64,000 bases of DNA from RPQJ01 sp963712815 (GTDB taxonomy: Bacteria; Pseudomonadota; Gammaproteobacteria; Steroidobacterales; Steroidobacteraceae). Made by a program: the position numbers and the translations under genes. Positions 36,023-44,062 of the stretch are shown one piece after another. Below the pieces are notes generated by a model that searched no databases, was not told the origin of the DNA, and saw only the letters and a list, made by a program, of their open reading frames with translations. The stretch lies in assembly GCA_963712815.1 (NCBI GenBank), contig CAVQJL010000012.1, positions 62,001-126,000 on the forward strand, given 5' to 3'. Position 1 is the first letter of the stretch, and every line of letters begins with the position of its first letter.

Positions 36023-36313
36023 TCAGTCGCCGTCAGCAGGAGTGGCCGATGCGGGACGGCGCGCCTCCGCCAGCCTGAGGGCGTTGCGCAGGCGGCCGCG
36101 GTCGGCCAGGAGCCTGGCGATCCAGGCCGAACGCCAAAGCGCGCCGGCAACCAGTCCGGCGGCAAATGCGATCAGCAGAGCGAGTCCCGACGACACGCCG
36201 AAGCGTGCAATCGCGACATCCACCTCGAAGTGCTGCTGGTTCAGTGCGGTGAAAAGCACTGCGGCCGCCACGAGCAGCAGCACGGCACTGACGACGGCGG
36301 CTCGGCGCAGCAA
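36023..36313 (-). CDS. lapA: LapA family (DUF1049) inner-membrane protein
   Basis: A 96-residue protein with two hydrophobic segments (~4-24 and ~43-62) and a charged C-terminal helix, the LapA layout. In E. coli LapA works with LapB to control LpxC and lipopolysaccharide assembly; lapB is not beside it here. TTG 36313 is taken as start, just after ihfB, as in many gammaproteobacteria. The 147 bases between it and the comEA-like gene show no further feature. Confidence 0.8.
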   Translation of the reverse strand: MLRRAAVVSAVLLLVAAAVLFTALNQQHFEVDVAIARFGVSSGLALLIAFAAGLVAGALWRSAWIARLLADRGRLRNALRLAEARRPASATPADGD

Positions 36314-36326
36314 CGCCCGGCCCGTC

Positions 36327-36638
36327 TCAGGCAGCCCCGAAAGGCTGCTCGTCGGCCTCGGGCCCGTTCACCCGCTCGCGCAGGTCCTTCCCAGGCTTGA
36401 AATGCGGAACGTGCTTGCCGGCCAGCGCCACCGTCTCGCCCGTCTTGGGATTGCGACCCTGCCGCGGCGGCCGGAAATGCAGGCTGAAGCTGCCGAAGCC
36501 GCGGATCTCGATGCGCTGTCCCTGCGCGAGCGCGTCACTCATGATCTCGAGGACCTGCTTGACCGCCAGCTCTACGTCCTTGGCGGGAAGGTGGCTCTGC
36601 TTCGCGGCGATGAGCTCGATGAGCTCAGACTTCGTCAT
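36327..36638 (-). CDS. ihfB: Integration host factor subunit beta
   Basis: A 103-residue partner of IhfA. MTKSELIELIAAKQSHLPAK is the usual N-terminus, which fixes the start at ATG 36638 rather than the upstream ATG. The DNA arm RQGRNPKTGETVALAGKHV and PHFKPGKDLRERVN are typical of IHF-beta. It lies downstream of rpsA, the standard position. Confidence 0.96.
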   Translation of the reverse strand: MTKSELIELIAAKQSHLPAKDVELAVKQVLEIMSDALAQGQRIEIRGFGSFSLHFRPPRQGRNPKTGETVALAGKHVPHFKPGKDLRERVNGPEADEQPFGAA

Positions 36639-36742
36639 GCTGCGCTCGCCGTCCACTCCGCTCCTCCCCGGGGTCTGGTCCATCATTCAGAGATTCAGCG
36701 GCGGCCACCGGTCCGAACCGGTGGCCGCCGCGGCAGCCGGCA

Positions 36743-38410
36743 TTACTCGCCGGAAATCTGCTCCTTGAGCAGGTCGCCGAGGCTCGTGCCTGTCGAGGAG
36801 TCGGACCGGTACTGGGACACGGCCTCCGCTTCCTCGCTCATCTCCTTGGCCTTGATGGACAGTGCGATGGTGCGGACCTTGCGGTCCACCGCCGTGAACT
36901 TGGCCTCCACCTCGTCGCCCACCTTCAGGAACGCGCGCGCGTCCTCGACGCGGTCCCGCGACAGCTCGGAGGCGCGCAGGTAGCCGTCGATGCCGCCGCC
37001 GAGGTCCACGATCGCGCCCTTGGCATCCACCTCGCGGACGAGACCGCGCACGATGCTGCCCTTCGGATGCTCGGCGATCCAGGTCGAGAACGGGTCCTTG
37101 GCGAGCTGTTTGACGCTGAGCGAGATGCGCTCTCGCTCCGGATCGATCGCGACCACGATCGCCTCGAGTTCCTGGCCCTTCTGGTAGCTGCGCACCGCCT
37201 CTTCGCCCGGCACTTCCCAGGACAGGTCGGAGAGGTGCACCAGGCCGTCGATGCCGCCCGGCAGCCCGATGAACAGGCCGAAGTCGGTGATCGAGCGGAT
37301 CTGGCCGGCGACGCGGTCACCGCGGTTGTAGTTGTCCGCGAACTCGCGCCAGGGATTGGGCTTGCACTGCTTTATGCCGAGCGAGATACGGCGGCGTTCC
37401 TCGTCGATGTCGAGCACCATGACTTCGACTTCCTCGCCGATGTGCACGACCTTGGCGGGGTTGACGTTCTTGTTGGTCCAGTCCATCTCGGAGACGTGAA
37501 CCAGGCCCTCGACGCCGTCCTCGATCTCGACGAAGCAGCCGTAGTCGGCGATGTTCGTGACCTTGCCGAACAGTCGCGTGCTGGACGGGTAGCGCCGCGC
37601 GATGTTCTGCCACGGGTCCGCCCCGAGCTGCTTCAGCCCCAGGCTGACGCGCTGGCGCTCGCGGTCGAACTTGAGGATGCGAACGTCGACTTCGTCGCCG
37701 ACGTTGACGACCTCGGAGGGGTGCTTGACCCGCTTCCAGGCCATGTCCGTGATGTGCAGCAGGCCGTCGATGCCGCCGAGGTCCACGAACGCACCGTAGT
37801 CGGTGAGGTTCTTGACCACGCCGCGCACGACGACGCCTTCCTGCAGTTTCTCGAGCAGTTCGCTGCGCTCGGCGCTGTATTCCTGCTCGACGACGGCGCG
37901 CCGCGACACGACGACGTTGTTGCGCTTCTGGTCGAGCTTGATGACCTTGAACTCGAGCGTCTTGCCCTCGAGGTAGCTCGGGTCGCGCACCGGGCGCACG
38001 TCCACGAGCGAGCCGGGAAGGAACGCGCGCACGAAGTCGATCTCGACGGTGAATCCACCTTTCACCCGCCCGTTGATGAGGCCGGTGACGACCTCGCCCT
38101 TCTCGAACGCCGTCTCGAGGCGCTCCCAGGTGCGGGCACGCTTGGCCTTCTCGCGCGACAGGCGGGTTTCGCCGGAGCCGTCCTCGACGCTGTCGAGTGC
38201 GACCTCGACCTCGTCGCCGACGCTGACCTCGATCTCTCCGCGTTCGTTCTTGAACTGCTGCGTCGGGATCACTGCCTCGGACTTGAGGCCGGCGCTCACC
38301 AGAACGACGTCGGGTCCGACTTCGATCACGCGGCCGGTGAGGATCTGGCCGGGGCGAATCCGCTGGCTCGCCAGGCTTTCTTCGAACAGTTGCGCAAAAC
38401 TCTCGGTCAT
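36743..38410 (-). CDS. rpsA: 30S ribosomal protein S1
   Basis: A 555-residue protein with six S1 (OB-fold) domains that brings mRNA to the 30S subunit. The start at ATG 38410 gives MTESFAQLFEESL as in E. coli; the GTG six codons earlier is not favoured. Repeated S1 hallmarks such as NLTDYGAFVDLGGIDGLLH and SITDFGLFIGLPGGIDGLVH are visible. No strong Shine-Dalgarno precedes it, as is usual for rpsA, which is autoregulated through a structured leader; the 133 bases up to cmk could serve that role. Confidence 0.97.
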   Translation of the reverse strand: MTESFAQLFEESLASQRIRPGQILTGRVIEVGPDVVLVSAGLKSEAVIPTQQFKNERGEIEVSVGDEVEVALDSVEDGSGETRLSREKAKRARTWERLETAFEKGEVVTGLINGRVKGGFTVEIDFVRAFLPGSLVDVRPVRDPSYLEGKTLEFKVIKLDQKRNNVVVSRRAVVEQEYSAERSELLEKLQEGVVVRGVVKNLTDYGAFVDLGGIDGLLHITDMAWKRVKHPSEVVNVGDEVDVRILKFDRERQRVSLGLKQLGADPWQNIARRYPSSTRLFGKVTNIADYGCFVEIEDGVEGLVHVSEMDWTNKNVNPAKVVHIGEEVEVMVLDIDEERRRISLGIKQCKPNPWREFADNYNRGDRVAGQIRSITDFGLFIGLPGGIDGLVHLSDLSWEVPGEEAVRSYQKGQELEAIVVAIDPERERISLSVKQLAKDPFSTWIAEHPKGSIVRGLVREVDAKGAIVDLGGGIDGYLRASELSRDRVEDARAFLKVGDEVEAKFTAVDRKVRTIALSIKAKEMSEEAEAVSQYRSDSSTGTSLGDLLKEQISGE

Positions 38411-38543
38411 TCGGTTGTCCAGGGCCACTGGCCCGTTGCTCCGCCGGCATCCCGCCCGCGAAGGGTTGCAAGTACCGCACCAGCATCCTGCCGGGCGACT
38501 GTTTGAAACGAATACACCTCACCGCTAGCGCGGCAAGTTGTCG

Positions 38544-39233
38544 TCATCGGATCGCAGGGAACCGGACTCTTGCGAGGTCGAGGATGCGATGCACCACCGC
38601 TTCGACGGGCACGCCTGTCGAGTCGATGAGCACCGCGTCCCCGGCGGGCCTGAGCGGCGCCGTGGATCGGGCCGCGTCCCGCTGGTCCCGTTCGAGGATT
38701 TCCTGCGAAAGGCCGGCAAGACTAGCAGCGAGGCCCTTTTCTTTCAACTGCTTATAGCGACGGAGGGCCCGCTCTTCGGCGCTGGCGGTGAGGAAAACCT
38801 TGAGTCCCGCCGTCGGAAAGATCACCGTTCCCATGTCGCGACCGTCGGCTACCAGCCCCGGCGGCCTCGCGAAGGCCCGCTGGCGCTCGAAAAGCGCGGT
38901 CCGGACGGCCGGCATCGCGGCAACCACCGAGGCCATGTTGCCGGTGGTCTCGGCTCGCAGTTGCCCGGTGACGTCCGTGCCCGCGAGAACGATCCGCTCG
39001 GCGCCGGCTGCATCGATCTCGAATCGCGCATCGAGGGCGGCCGCGACCGCCGCGTGACCGTGTTCGTCGCCAGCATCGAGCCCGATCCCCGCACCCGCCA
39101 GGGCCACCAGCCTGTAGAGCGCGCCGCTGTCGAGCAGGTGCCAGCCGAGGCGCTCTGCCACGAGTCGCGCGACCGTCCCCTTGCCCGAGCCGCTCGGACC
39201 ATCGATGGCGATGACTGGCACGGGCTCCGCCAT
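38544..39233 (-). CDS. cmk: Cytidylate kinase
   Basis: Phosphorylates CMP and dCMP. The 229-residue protein has the P-loop IDGPSGSGKGTVA near the N-terminus, LDSGALYRLVAL and DGRDMGTVIFP. It overlaps aroA by 3 bases at its start and precedes rpsA, a conserved gammaproteobacterial order. Confidence 0.96.
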   Translation of the reverse strand: MAEPVPVIAIDGPSGSGKGTVARLVAERLGWHLLDSGALYRLVALAGAGIGLDAGDEHGHAAVAAALDARFEIDAAGAERIVLAGTDVTGQLRAETTGNMASVVAAMPAVRTALFERQRAFARPPGLVADGRDMGTVIFPTAGLKVFLTASAEERALRRYKQLKEKGLAASLAGLSQEILERDQRDAARSTAPLRPAGDAVLIDSTGVPVEAVVHRILDLARVRFPAIR

Positions 39234-40534
39234 CAGCCGCGCTCCTCGACCCGCAGGCCGACCGAGCGGGCGACCGTCGCGAAGCCCGGAAACGACGTGG
39301 CGACGTTTGCGACGTCACGGATCTCGATGGCGCCCGAAGCGCGCAGGCTCGCGACCGCGAATGCCATCGCCACTCGATGGTCGCCGTGGCTGTCCACGAC
39401 GCCACCCTCGATGGATCCGCCCTCGATCCGCAGGCCGTCCGGCAGCACCTCGTTGCGAACGCCGACCGCGTCGAGTCCACGGGCCATGACGGCGATGCGG
39501 TCGCTCTCCTTGACCCGCAGTTCCTCGGCCCCGGTGACCAGCGTCTCGCCCCGGGCACAGGCGGCGGCGACGAAGAAGGCCGGAAACTCGTCGATCGCGA
39601 TCGGCACGAGACGCTCCGGCACGCGGATGCCCGATAACGTCGCGGGCCGCACCTCGATGTCCGCCACCGGCTCGGCGCCGGCACTGCGATGGTTGACGAG
39701 CCGAAGATCCGCGCCCATCAGGGCGAGCATCTCGAGCAGACCGCTGCGCGTCGGGTTTACCCCCACGCCTTCGATCAGGACGGGAGCTCGCGCACCGATG
39801 CAGGCGGCTACGATGAAGAAGGCCGCCGAAGAGAAGTCCCCCGGCACCGCGACGGGCGTGGCGTCGAGCCTCGACGGGGGATGCAGCGTGACGGTGCCGC
39901 CCCGCGCGGAGACGTCCACCCCGAAGCTCTGCAGCATGCGCTCGGTGTGGTCGCGCGTGACGGCAGGCTCGATGACGGTGGTCGCGCCCTCTGCATACAG
40001 GCCGGCCAGCAGCAGCGCCGATTTCACCTGGGCGCTCGCCATCGGCATCGCGTAGCGGATGCCGTGCAGCCGTGGCCCGCCGTGGATGCGTACCGGCGGG
40101 CGGCCGTCCAGGGTCTCGATGCGGGCGCCCATGTCCCGCAGCGGGCGGGCGACCCGCTCCATCGGTCGTCGCATCAGGGATTGGTCGCCGACCAGCTCCG
40201 AATCGAACGACTGGCCCGCGAGCAGGCCCATGAAGAGCCGCATCGCCGTGCCTGCATTGCCCATGTCGAGCACGGACGTGGGGGCGGCGAATCCCGCGAG
40301 GCCGACACCTTCGATCCACACCTCGCCGGCCGAGGGCCGTTCGATCCGGGCACCGAGGCTGGTCACGGCCCGCAGCGTCGCGAGGCAGTCCTCGCCCTCC
40401 AGGAAGCCCGTGACGCGCGTGGTTCCGGAGGCGATGGCGCCGAGCATCAGCGCCCGATGGGAAATGGACTTGTCGCCCGGGACCCTGACCCGTCCGGCGA
40501 CTCCCGGGGATGGTTCGACGATGAAGTCGCTCAC
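39233..40534 (-). CDS. aroA: 3-phosphoshikimate 1-carboxyvinyltransferase (EPSP synthase)
   Basis: Penultimate step to chorismate. About 433 residues: VPGDKSISHRALMLGAIASG with phosphate/PEP-binding residues, LDMGNAGTAMRLFMG, GDFSSAAFFIVA, and IDEFPAFFVAA with the catalytic Asp. Start choice is uncertain: GTG 40534 fits family length and avoids overlapping pheA; ATG 40588 would add 18 residues with a 40-base overlap. It lies between pheA and cmk. Confidence 0.93.
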   Translation of the reverse strand: MSDFIVEPSPGVAGRVRVPGDKSISHRALMLGAIASGTTRVTGFLEGEDCLATLRAVTSLGARIERPSAGEVWIEGVGLAGFAAPTSVLDMGNAGTAMRLFMGLLAGQSFDSELVGDQSLMRRPMERVARPLRDMGARIETLDGRPPVRIHGGPRLHGIRYAMPMASAQVKSALLLAGLYAEGATTVIEPAVTRDHTERMLQSFGVDVSARGGTVTLHPPSRLDATPVAVPGDFSSAAFFIVAACIGARAPVLIEGVGVNPTRSGLLEMLALMGADLRLVNHRSAGAEPVADIEVRPATLSGIRVPERLVPIAIDEFPAFFVAAACARGETLVTGAEELRVKESDRIAVMARGLDAVGVRNEVLPDGLRIEGGSIEGGVVDSHGDHRVAMAFAVASLRASGAIEIRDVANVATSFPGFATVARSVGLRVEERG

Positions 40535-40548
40535 CGCCTGCGCCGCCG

Positions 40549-41724
40549 TCAGAGGATCGCCCGCGGATAGGAGCCGAGGACGCGGCATAGAGATGCCTGG
40601 CCCTTGAGTTCCTCGAGCGCGCTCGCCAGGGAATCGTCCGACACGTGGCCCTCTAGGTCGATGAAGAAGACGTAATCCCACTTGCGGCGGCGCGAGGGGC
40701 GCGACTCGATGCGCGTCATGCTGATGCCATGCGTGGCGAACGGTTCGAGCAGGCGGAACAGCGCGCCGGGCGCGCCGGTGTGGGCAGCGGAAACGAGCAG
40801 CGTCGTCTTGTCCTGGCCGCTGGGCGGGAACGACTTGCGCCCGATGACGAGAAAGCGCGTGGTGTTGTCGGGTCGGTCCTCGATCTCCGGCACGAGTACG
40901 TTGAGGCCGTAGACCTCCGCCGCGGCCATTGGCGCGATCGCCGCGGTGCCGTCTTCGTCACGGGCGCGGCGCGCGCCTTCGGCATTGCTTGCGACCGGCA
41001 CGCGTTCCACGCCCGTCATGTGCTCGGCCAGCCAGCCGCGACACTGCGCGAGCGCCTGTGGGTGCGCGCAGATCCGCCGGACCCGGTCGAGGGCGCTCAT
41101 CTGGCCCATGAGGTTGTGGTGAATGCGCAGCTCGACCTCGCCGCAGATGCCGAGGGGCGAGATCAGGAACATGTCGAGCGTGCTGTTGACCGTGCCCTCG
41201 CTCGAGTTCTCGATGGGCACCACGCCGAAATCGGCCGTGCCCGACTCGACCTCGTGGAATACCTCCTCGATGGAGCTGAGTGGCAGCCCACGAACCGAGT
41301 GGCCGAACTGCTTGTACACCGCCTGCTGCGTGAACGTGCCCTCCGGACCGAGGAATCCGACCTTGAGCGGCTCCTGTTGCGCGAGGCAGGCCGACATGAT
41401 CTCGCGGAAGAGCCGCAGGATCTCTTCGTCCCGCAACGGTCCGCGCTCTGCCTGATTGCGCTCGAGGGCCTGCCGCAGCACCTGCGCCTCGCGCTCCGGA
41501 CGGTAGAAATCCACGGTGTGCCCGGCGGCGTGCTTCGAGATCCCGACCTGCTGGGCAAGCTTCGCCCGCTCGTTGATCAGCGCGTGCAGATCGGCATCGA
41601 CCGCGTCGATGCGTTCGCGGATGGATTCCAGCCCGGGCTTCGGAGGCGGCGAAACCGCGCGCTTGGAACCGGCCTTGACCGGCTTGCGGCGCGGCACGGT
41701 CGCCCCCTTCCCGGATCGCGCCAT
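40549..41724 (-). CDS. pheA: Chorismate mutase / prephenate dehydratase (P-protein)
   Basis: A bifunctional phenylalanine enzyme of 391 residues. A basic N-terminal tail precedes an AroQ chorismate mutase (~38-120, IRERIDAVDADLHALINERA), then prephenate dehydratase (~125-300, LGPEGTFTQQAV, IPIENSSEGTVNSTLD) and an ACT domain with GALFRLL and ESRPSRRRKWDYVFF for Phe feedback inhibition. Starts 2 bases after the serA stop. Confidence 0.96.
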   Translation of the reverse strand: MARSGKGATVPRRKPVKAGSKRAVSPPPKPGLESIRERIDAVDADLHALINERAKLAQQVGISKHAAGHTVDFYRPEREAQVLRQALERNQAERGPLRDEEILRLFREIMSACLAQQEPLKVGFLGPEGTFTQQAVYKQFGHSVRGLPLSSIEEVFHEVESGTADFGVVPIENSSEGTVNSTLDMFLISPLGICGEVELRIHHNLMGQMSALDRVRRICAHPQALAQCRGWLAEHMTGVERVPVASNAEGARRARDEDGTAAIAPMAAAEVYGLNVLVPEIEDRPDNTTRFLVIGRKSFPPSGQDKTTLLVSAAHTGAPGALFRLLEPFATHGISMTRIESRPSRRRKWDYVFFIDLEGHVSDDSLASALEELKGQASLCRVLGSYPRAIL

Positions 41725-41726
41725 GG

Positions 41727-42893
41727 TCACAGCGTCCGGGCGGCGAGCACGCCGGGAATGGCACGCAGCTTCGCGAGCACGTCGGCCGGAATCGGCGCGT
41801 CGGTGTCGATCAGCGTGTACGCAATGTCCCCGCGCGACTTGTTGAGCAGGTCGGCGATGTTGAGGCCGGCATCGGCGAGGCAGGTCGAGATCTGGCCGAC
41901 CATGTTCGGAACGTTGTCGTTCGAGATCGCAAGCCGATTGTCGCCCACGCGCGGCAGGACGGCTTCCGGAAAATTCACGGAGTTGCGGACGTTGCCGTTC
42001 TCGAGGAAGTCCCGCAGCGTGTCCGCCACCATGACGGCGCAGTTCTCCTCCGCCTCGCCCGTGGAGGCGCCGAGGTGCGGCAACGCGACCACTTTCGCGT
42101 GGTCCTTGCACGCACGGGTCGGGAAATCGCAGACGTAAGTCGCGAGGTGGCCACGATCGAGGGCGGCCAGGATCGCGGACTCGTCCACGATGGCGGCGCG
42201 CGCGAAGTTCAGCACCACGCCGCCCGGCCGCATCAGGCGAAGGCGCGCGTCGTTCACGAACCCGCGCGTGGCGTCGTTGAGCGGCACGTGCACGGTAACT
42301 GCGTCACAGCGCGCGAACAGGTCGTCGAGGCTCAGCGCCTGCTCGACGCCGGACGAGAGCTGCCATGCGCGCTGCACGGTGATCTGGGGGTCGTACCCCA
42401 GCACTTTCATGCGCAGCCCGAGGGCCGCGTTCGCAACCTCGACGCCGATGGCCCCGAGGCCAACCACGCCGAGCGTGCGGCCGGGCAGTTCGTAGCCCAC
42501 GAACTTCTTCTTGCCCTTCTCGACGGCCGCTTCGATGGCGTGGTCGTCGCCCTCCAGGGAGCGAACATACGCCCAGGACTGGCATATGTTTCGCGCCGAC
42601 AGGAACAGACCGGCGAGCACAAGCTCCTTGACCGCGTTCGCATTCGCGCCCGGGGCGTTGAAGACGGGCACGCCGCGACGACTCAGCTGCGCCACCGGCA
42701 CGTTGTTGGTGCCCGCCCCCGCCCGGGCCACCGCGAGCACGCTGGCGGGGATCTGCATCGTGTGCATGTCCGCCGAGCGCAGCAGCACGGCATCCGGGTG
42801 ACCGATCTCGGAGGCCACCTCGTAGCGGTCGCGCGGCAGACGCTCCAGGCCCCGGACCGAGATGTTGTTGAGCGTGAGGATCTTGAAGGACAT
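41727..42893 (-). CDS. serA: D-3-phosphoglycerate dehydrogenase
   Basis: First step of serine synthesis. The 388-residue protein has a Rossmann motif VVGLGAIGVEVAN, the catalytic Arg in NFARAAIVDE and His in LPHLGASTGEAEENCA, and a C-terminal ACT domain (~315-388). The acid of the usual Arg-Glu-His triad is not obvious: the place of TEP is YVCDFPTRA, a pattern I believe is normal in a SerA subclade. It is inserted between serC and pheA, grouping two serine steps. Confidence 0.92.
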   Translation of the reverse strand: MSFKILTLNNISVRGLERLPRDRYEVASEIGHPDAVLLRSADMHTMQIPASVLAVARAGAGTNNVPVAQLSRRGVPVFNAPGANANAVKELVLAGLFLSARNICQSWAYVRSLEGDDHAIEAAVEKGKKKFVGYELPGRTLGVVGLGAIGVEVANAALGLRMKVLGYDPQITVQRAWQLSSGVEQALSLDDLFARCDAVTVHVPLNDATRGFVNDARLRLMRPGGVVLNFARAAIVDESAILAALDRGHLATYVCDFPTRACKDHAKVVALPHLGASTGEAEENCAVMVADTLRDFLENGNVRNSVNFPEAVLPRVGDNRLAISNDNVPNMVGQISTCLADAGLNIADLLNKSRGDIAYTLIDTDAPIPADVLAKLRAIPGVLAARTL

Positions 42894-42902
42894 CGTGCCG
42901 CC

Positions 42903-43982
42903 TCAGCCGTGCCGGACCTGGAACTCCCGCATGTACCCGACCAGCGCCTCGACGCCGGCCATCGGCATGGCGTTGTAGATGCTGGCGCGCATGCCACCCA
43001 CCGATCGATGCCCGGCCAGTGCCACGAGGCCGGCGGCCTTGGCGCCCTCCAGGAAGGGCTTGTCGAGGTCGGCGTTAGGCAGCGTGAACGGCACGTTCAT
43101 CCACGAGCGGCACTCGGGCACGACCGGATTGCTGTAGAAGCCGGAGCTGTCGATCGCGGCGTAGAGCGCCTCTGCCTTGGCGCGGTTCTGTCGCTCCATG
43201 GCCGCGAGCCCGCCCTGGCGCTTGATCCAGCCGAACACCGCGCCGGCCACGTACCAGCTGTAAGTGGCCGGTGTGTTGAGCATCGAGCCGTCGGCGGCCA
43301 TTGCCGTCCAGTCGAATACGGTTGGCACGTCGGCACGCGCGCGACCGAGCAGGTCCTCGCGCACGATCACCACCACGAGTCCCGCGGGACCGATGTTCTT
43401 CTGCGCGCCGGCGTAGATCACGCCGAACCGGCTGACGTCGATCGGCCGTGAGAGGATCGTGGATGACATGTCCGCGACCAGGGGCGACTCGCCGGTCTCC
43501 GGAACGAACGGAAACTCCACGCCGCCGATGGTCTCGTTCGGCGTGTAATGGACGTACGCCGCACCGGGCGTCAGCGTCCACGTGTCGCGCGGCGGCACGG
43601 ATGAATACTTGCCGCCGGCATCCGCCGCGATATTGACCTTGCAGTAGCGCTTCGCCTCGGCGATCGCCTTTTTCGACCAGGCGCCCGTGTTGACGTAGTC
43701 CGCGACCGAGTCGGGACGAGTCAGGTTGAGGGGGATCGCGGCGAACTGCGCGGTGGCGCCGCCCTGCAGGAACAGGACCTTGTAGCCCGAAGGGATCGCG
43801 AGCAGTTCGCGAAGGTCTGACTCGGCCTGGCTAGCGATGCCGACGAAGGCCTTGCCGCGGTGGCTCATCTCCATGACCGACATGCCCTGCCCCTGGCAGT
43901 CGAGCATCTCGTCCCGCAGCTGCTCCAGCACTTCGGCGGGCAGCGCGGCCGGGCCGGCGCTGAAATTGAATACACGGCTCAT
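42903..43982 (-). CDS. serC: Phosphoserine aminotransferase
   Basis: A PLP enzyme, 359 residues, converting 3-phosphohydroxypyruvate to phosphoserine and also acting in pyridoxal phosphate synthesis. FNFSAGPAALPAEVLEQ start, GGATAQFAAIPLN, and Schiff-base Lys in YAGAQKNIGPAGL; the end GHRSVGGMRASIYNAMP is diagnostic. It lies 9 bases before serA and 80 bases after gyrA. Confidence 0.96.
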   Translation of the reverse strand: MSRVFNFSAGPAALPAEVLEQLRDEMLDCQGQGMSVMEMSHRGKAFVGIASQAESDLRELLAIPSGYKVLFLQGGATAQFAAIPLNLTRPDSVADYVNTGAWSKKAIAEAKRYCKVNIAADAGGKYSSVPPRDTWTLTPGAAYVHYTPNETIGGVEFPFVPETGESPLVADMSSTILSRPIDVSRFGVIYAGAQKNIGPAGLVVVIVREDLLGRARADVPTVFDWTAMAADGSMLNTPATYSWYVAGAVFGWIKRQGGLAAMERQNRAKAEALYAAIDSSGFYSNPVVPECRSWMNVPFTLPNADLDKPFLEGAKAAGLVALAGHRSVGGMRASIYNAMPMAGVEALVGYMREFQVRHG

Positions 43983-44062
43983 GCGGGCGGATCCCCGTTT
44001 GATGTTGCAGCGCAGTGTAACAGTCGGACGCCCGGTGCAAACGCCCCACGCGGCCGGCCGGT

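Noticed and set aside
41727..42893. SerA lacking its catalytic Glu
   Set aside because: The YVCDFPT...PHLGAST pattern appears to be the normal form of a SerA subclade, so it was not counted as a defect.
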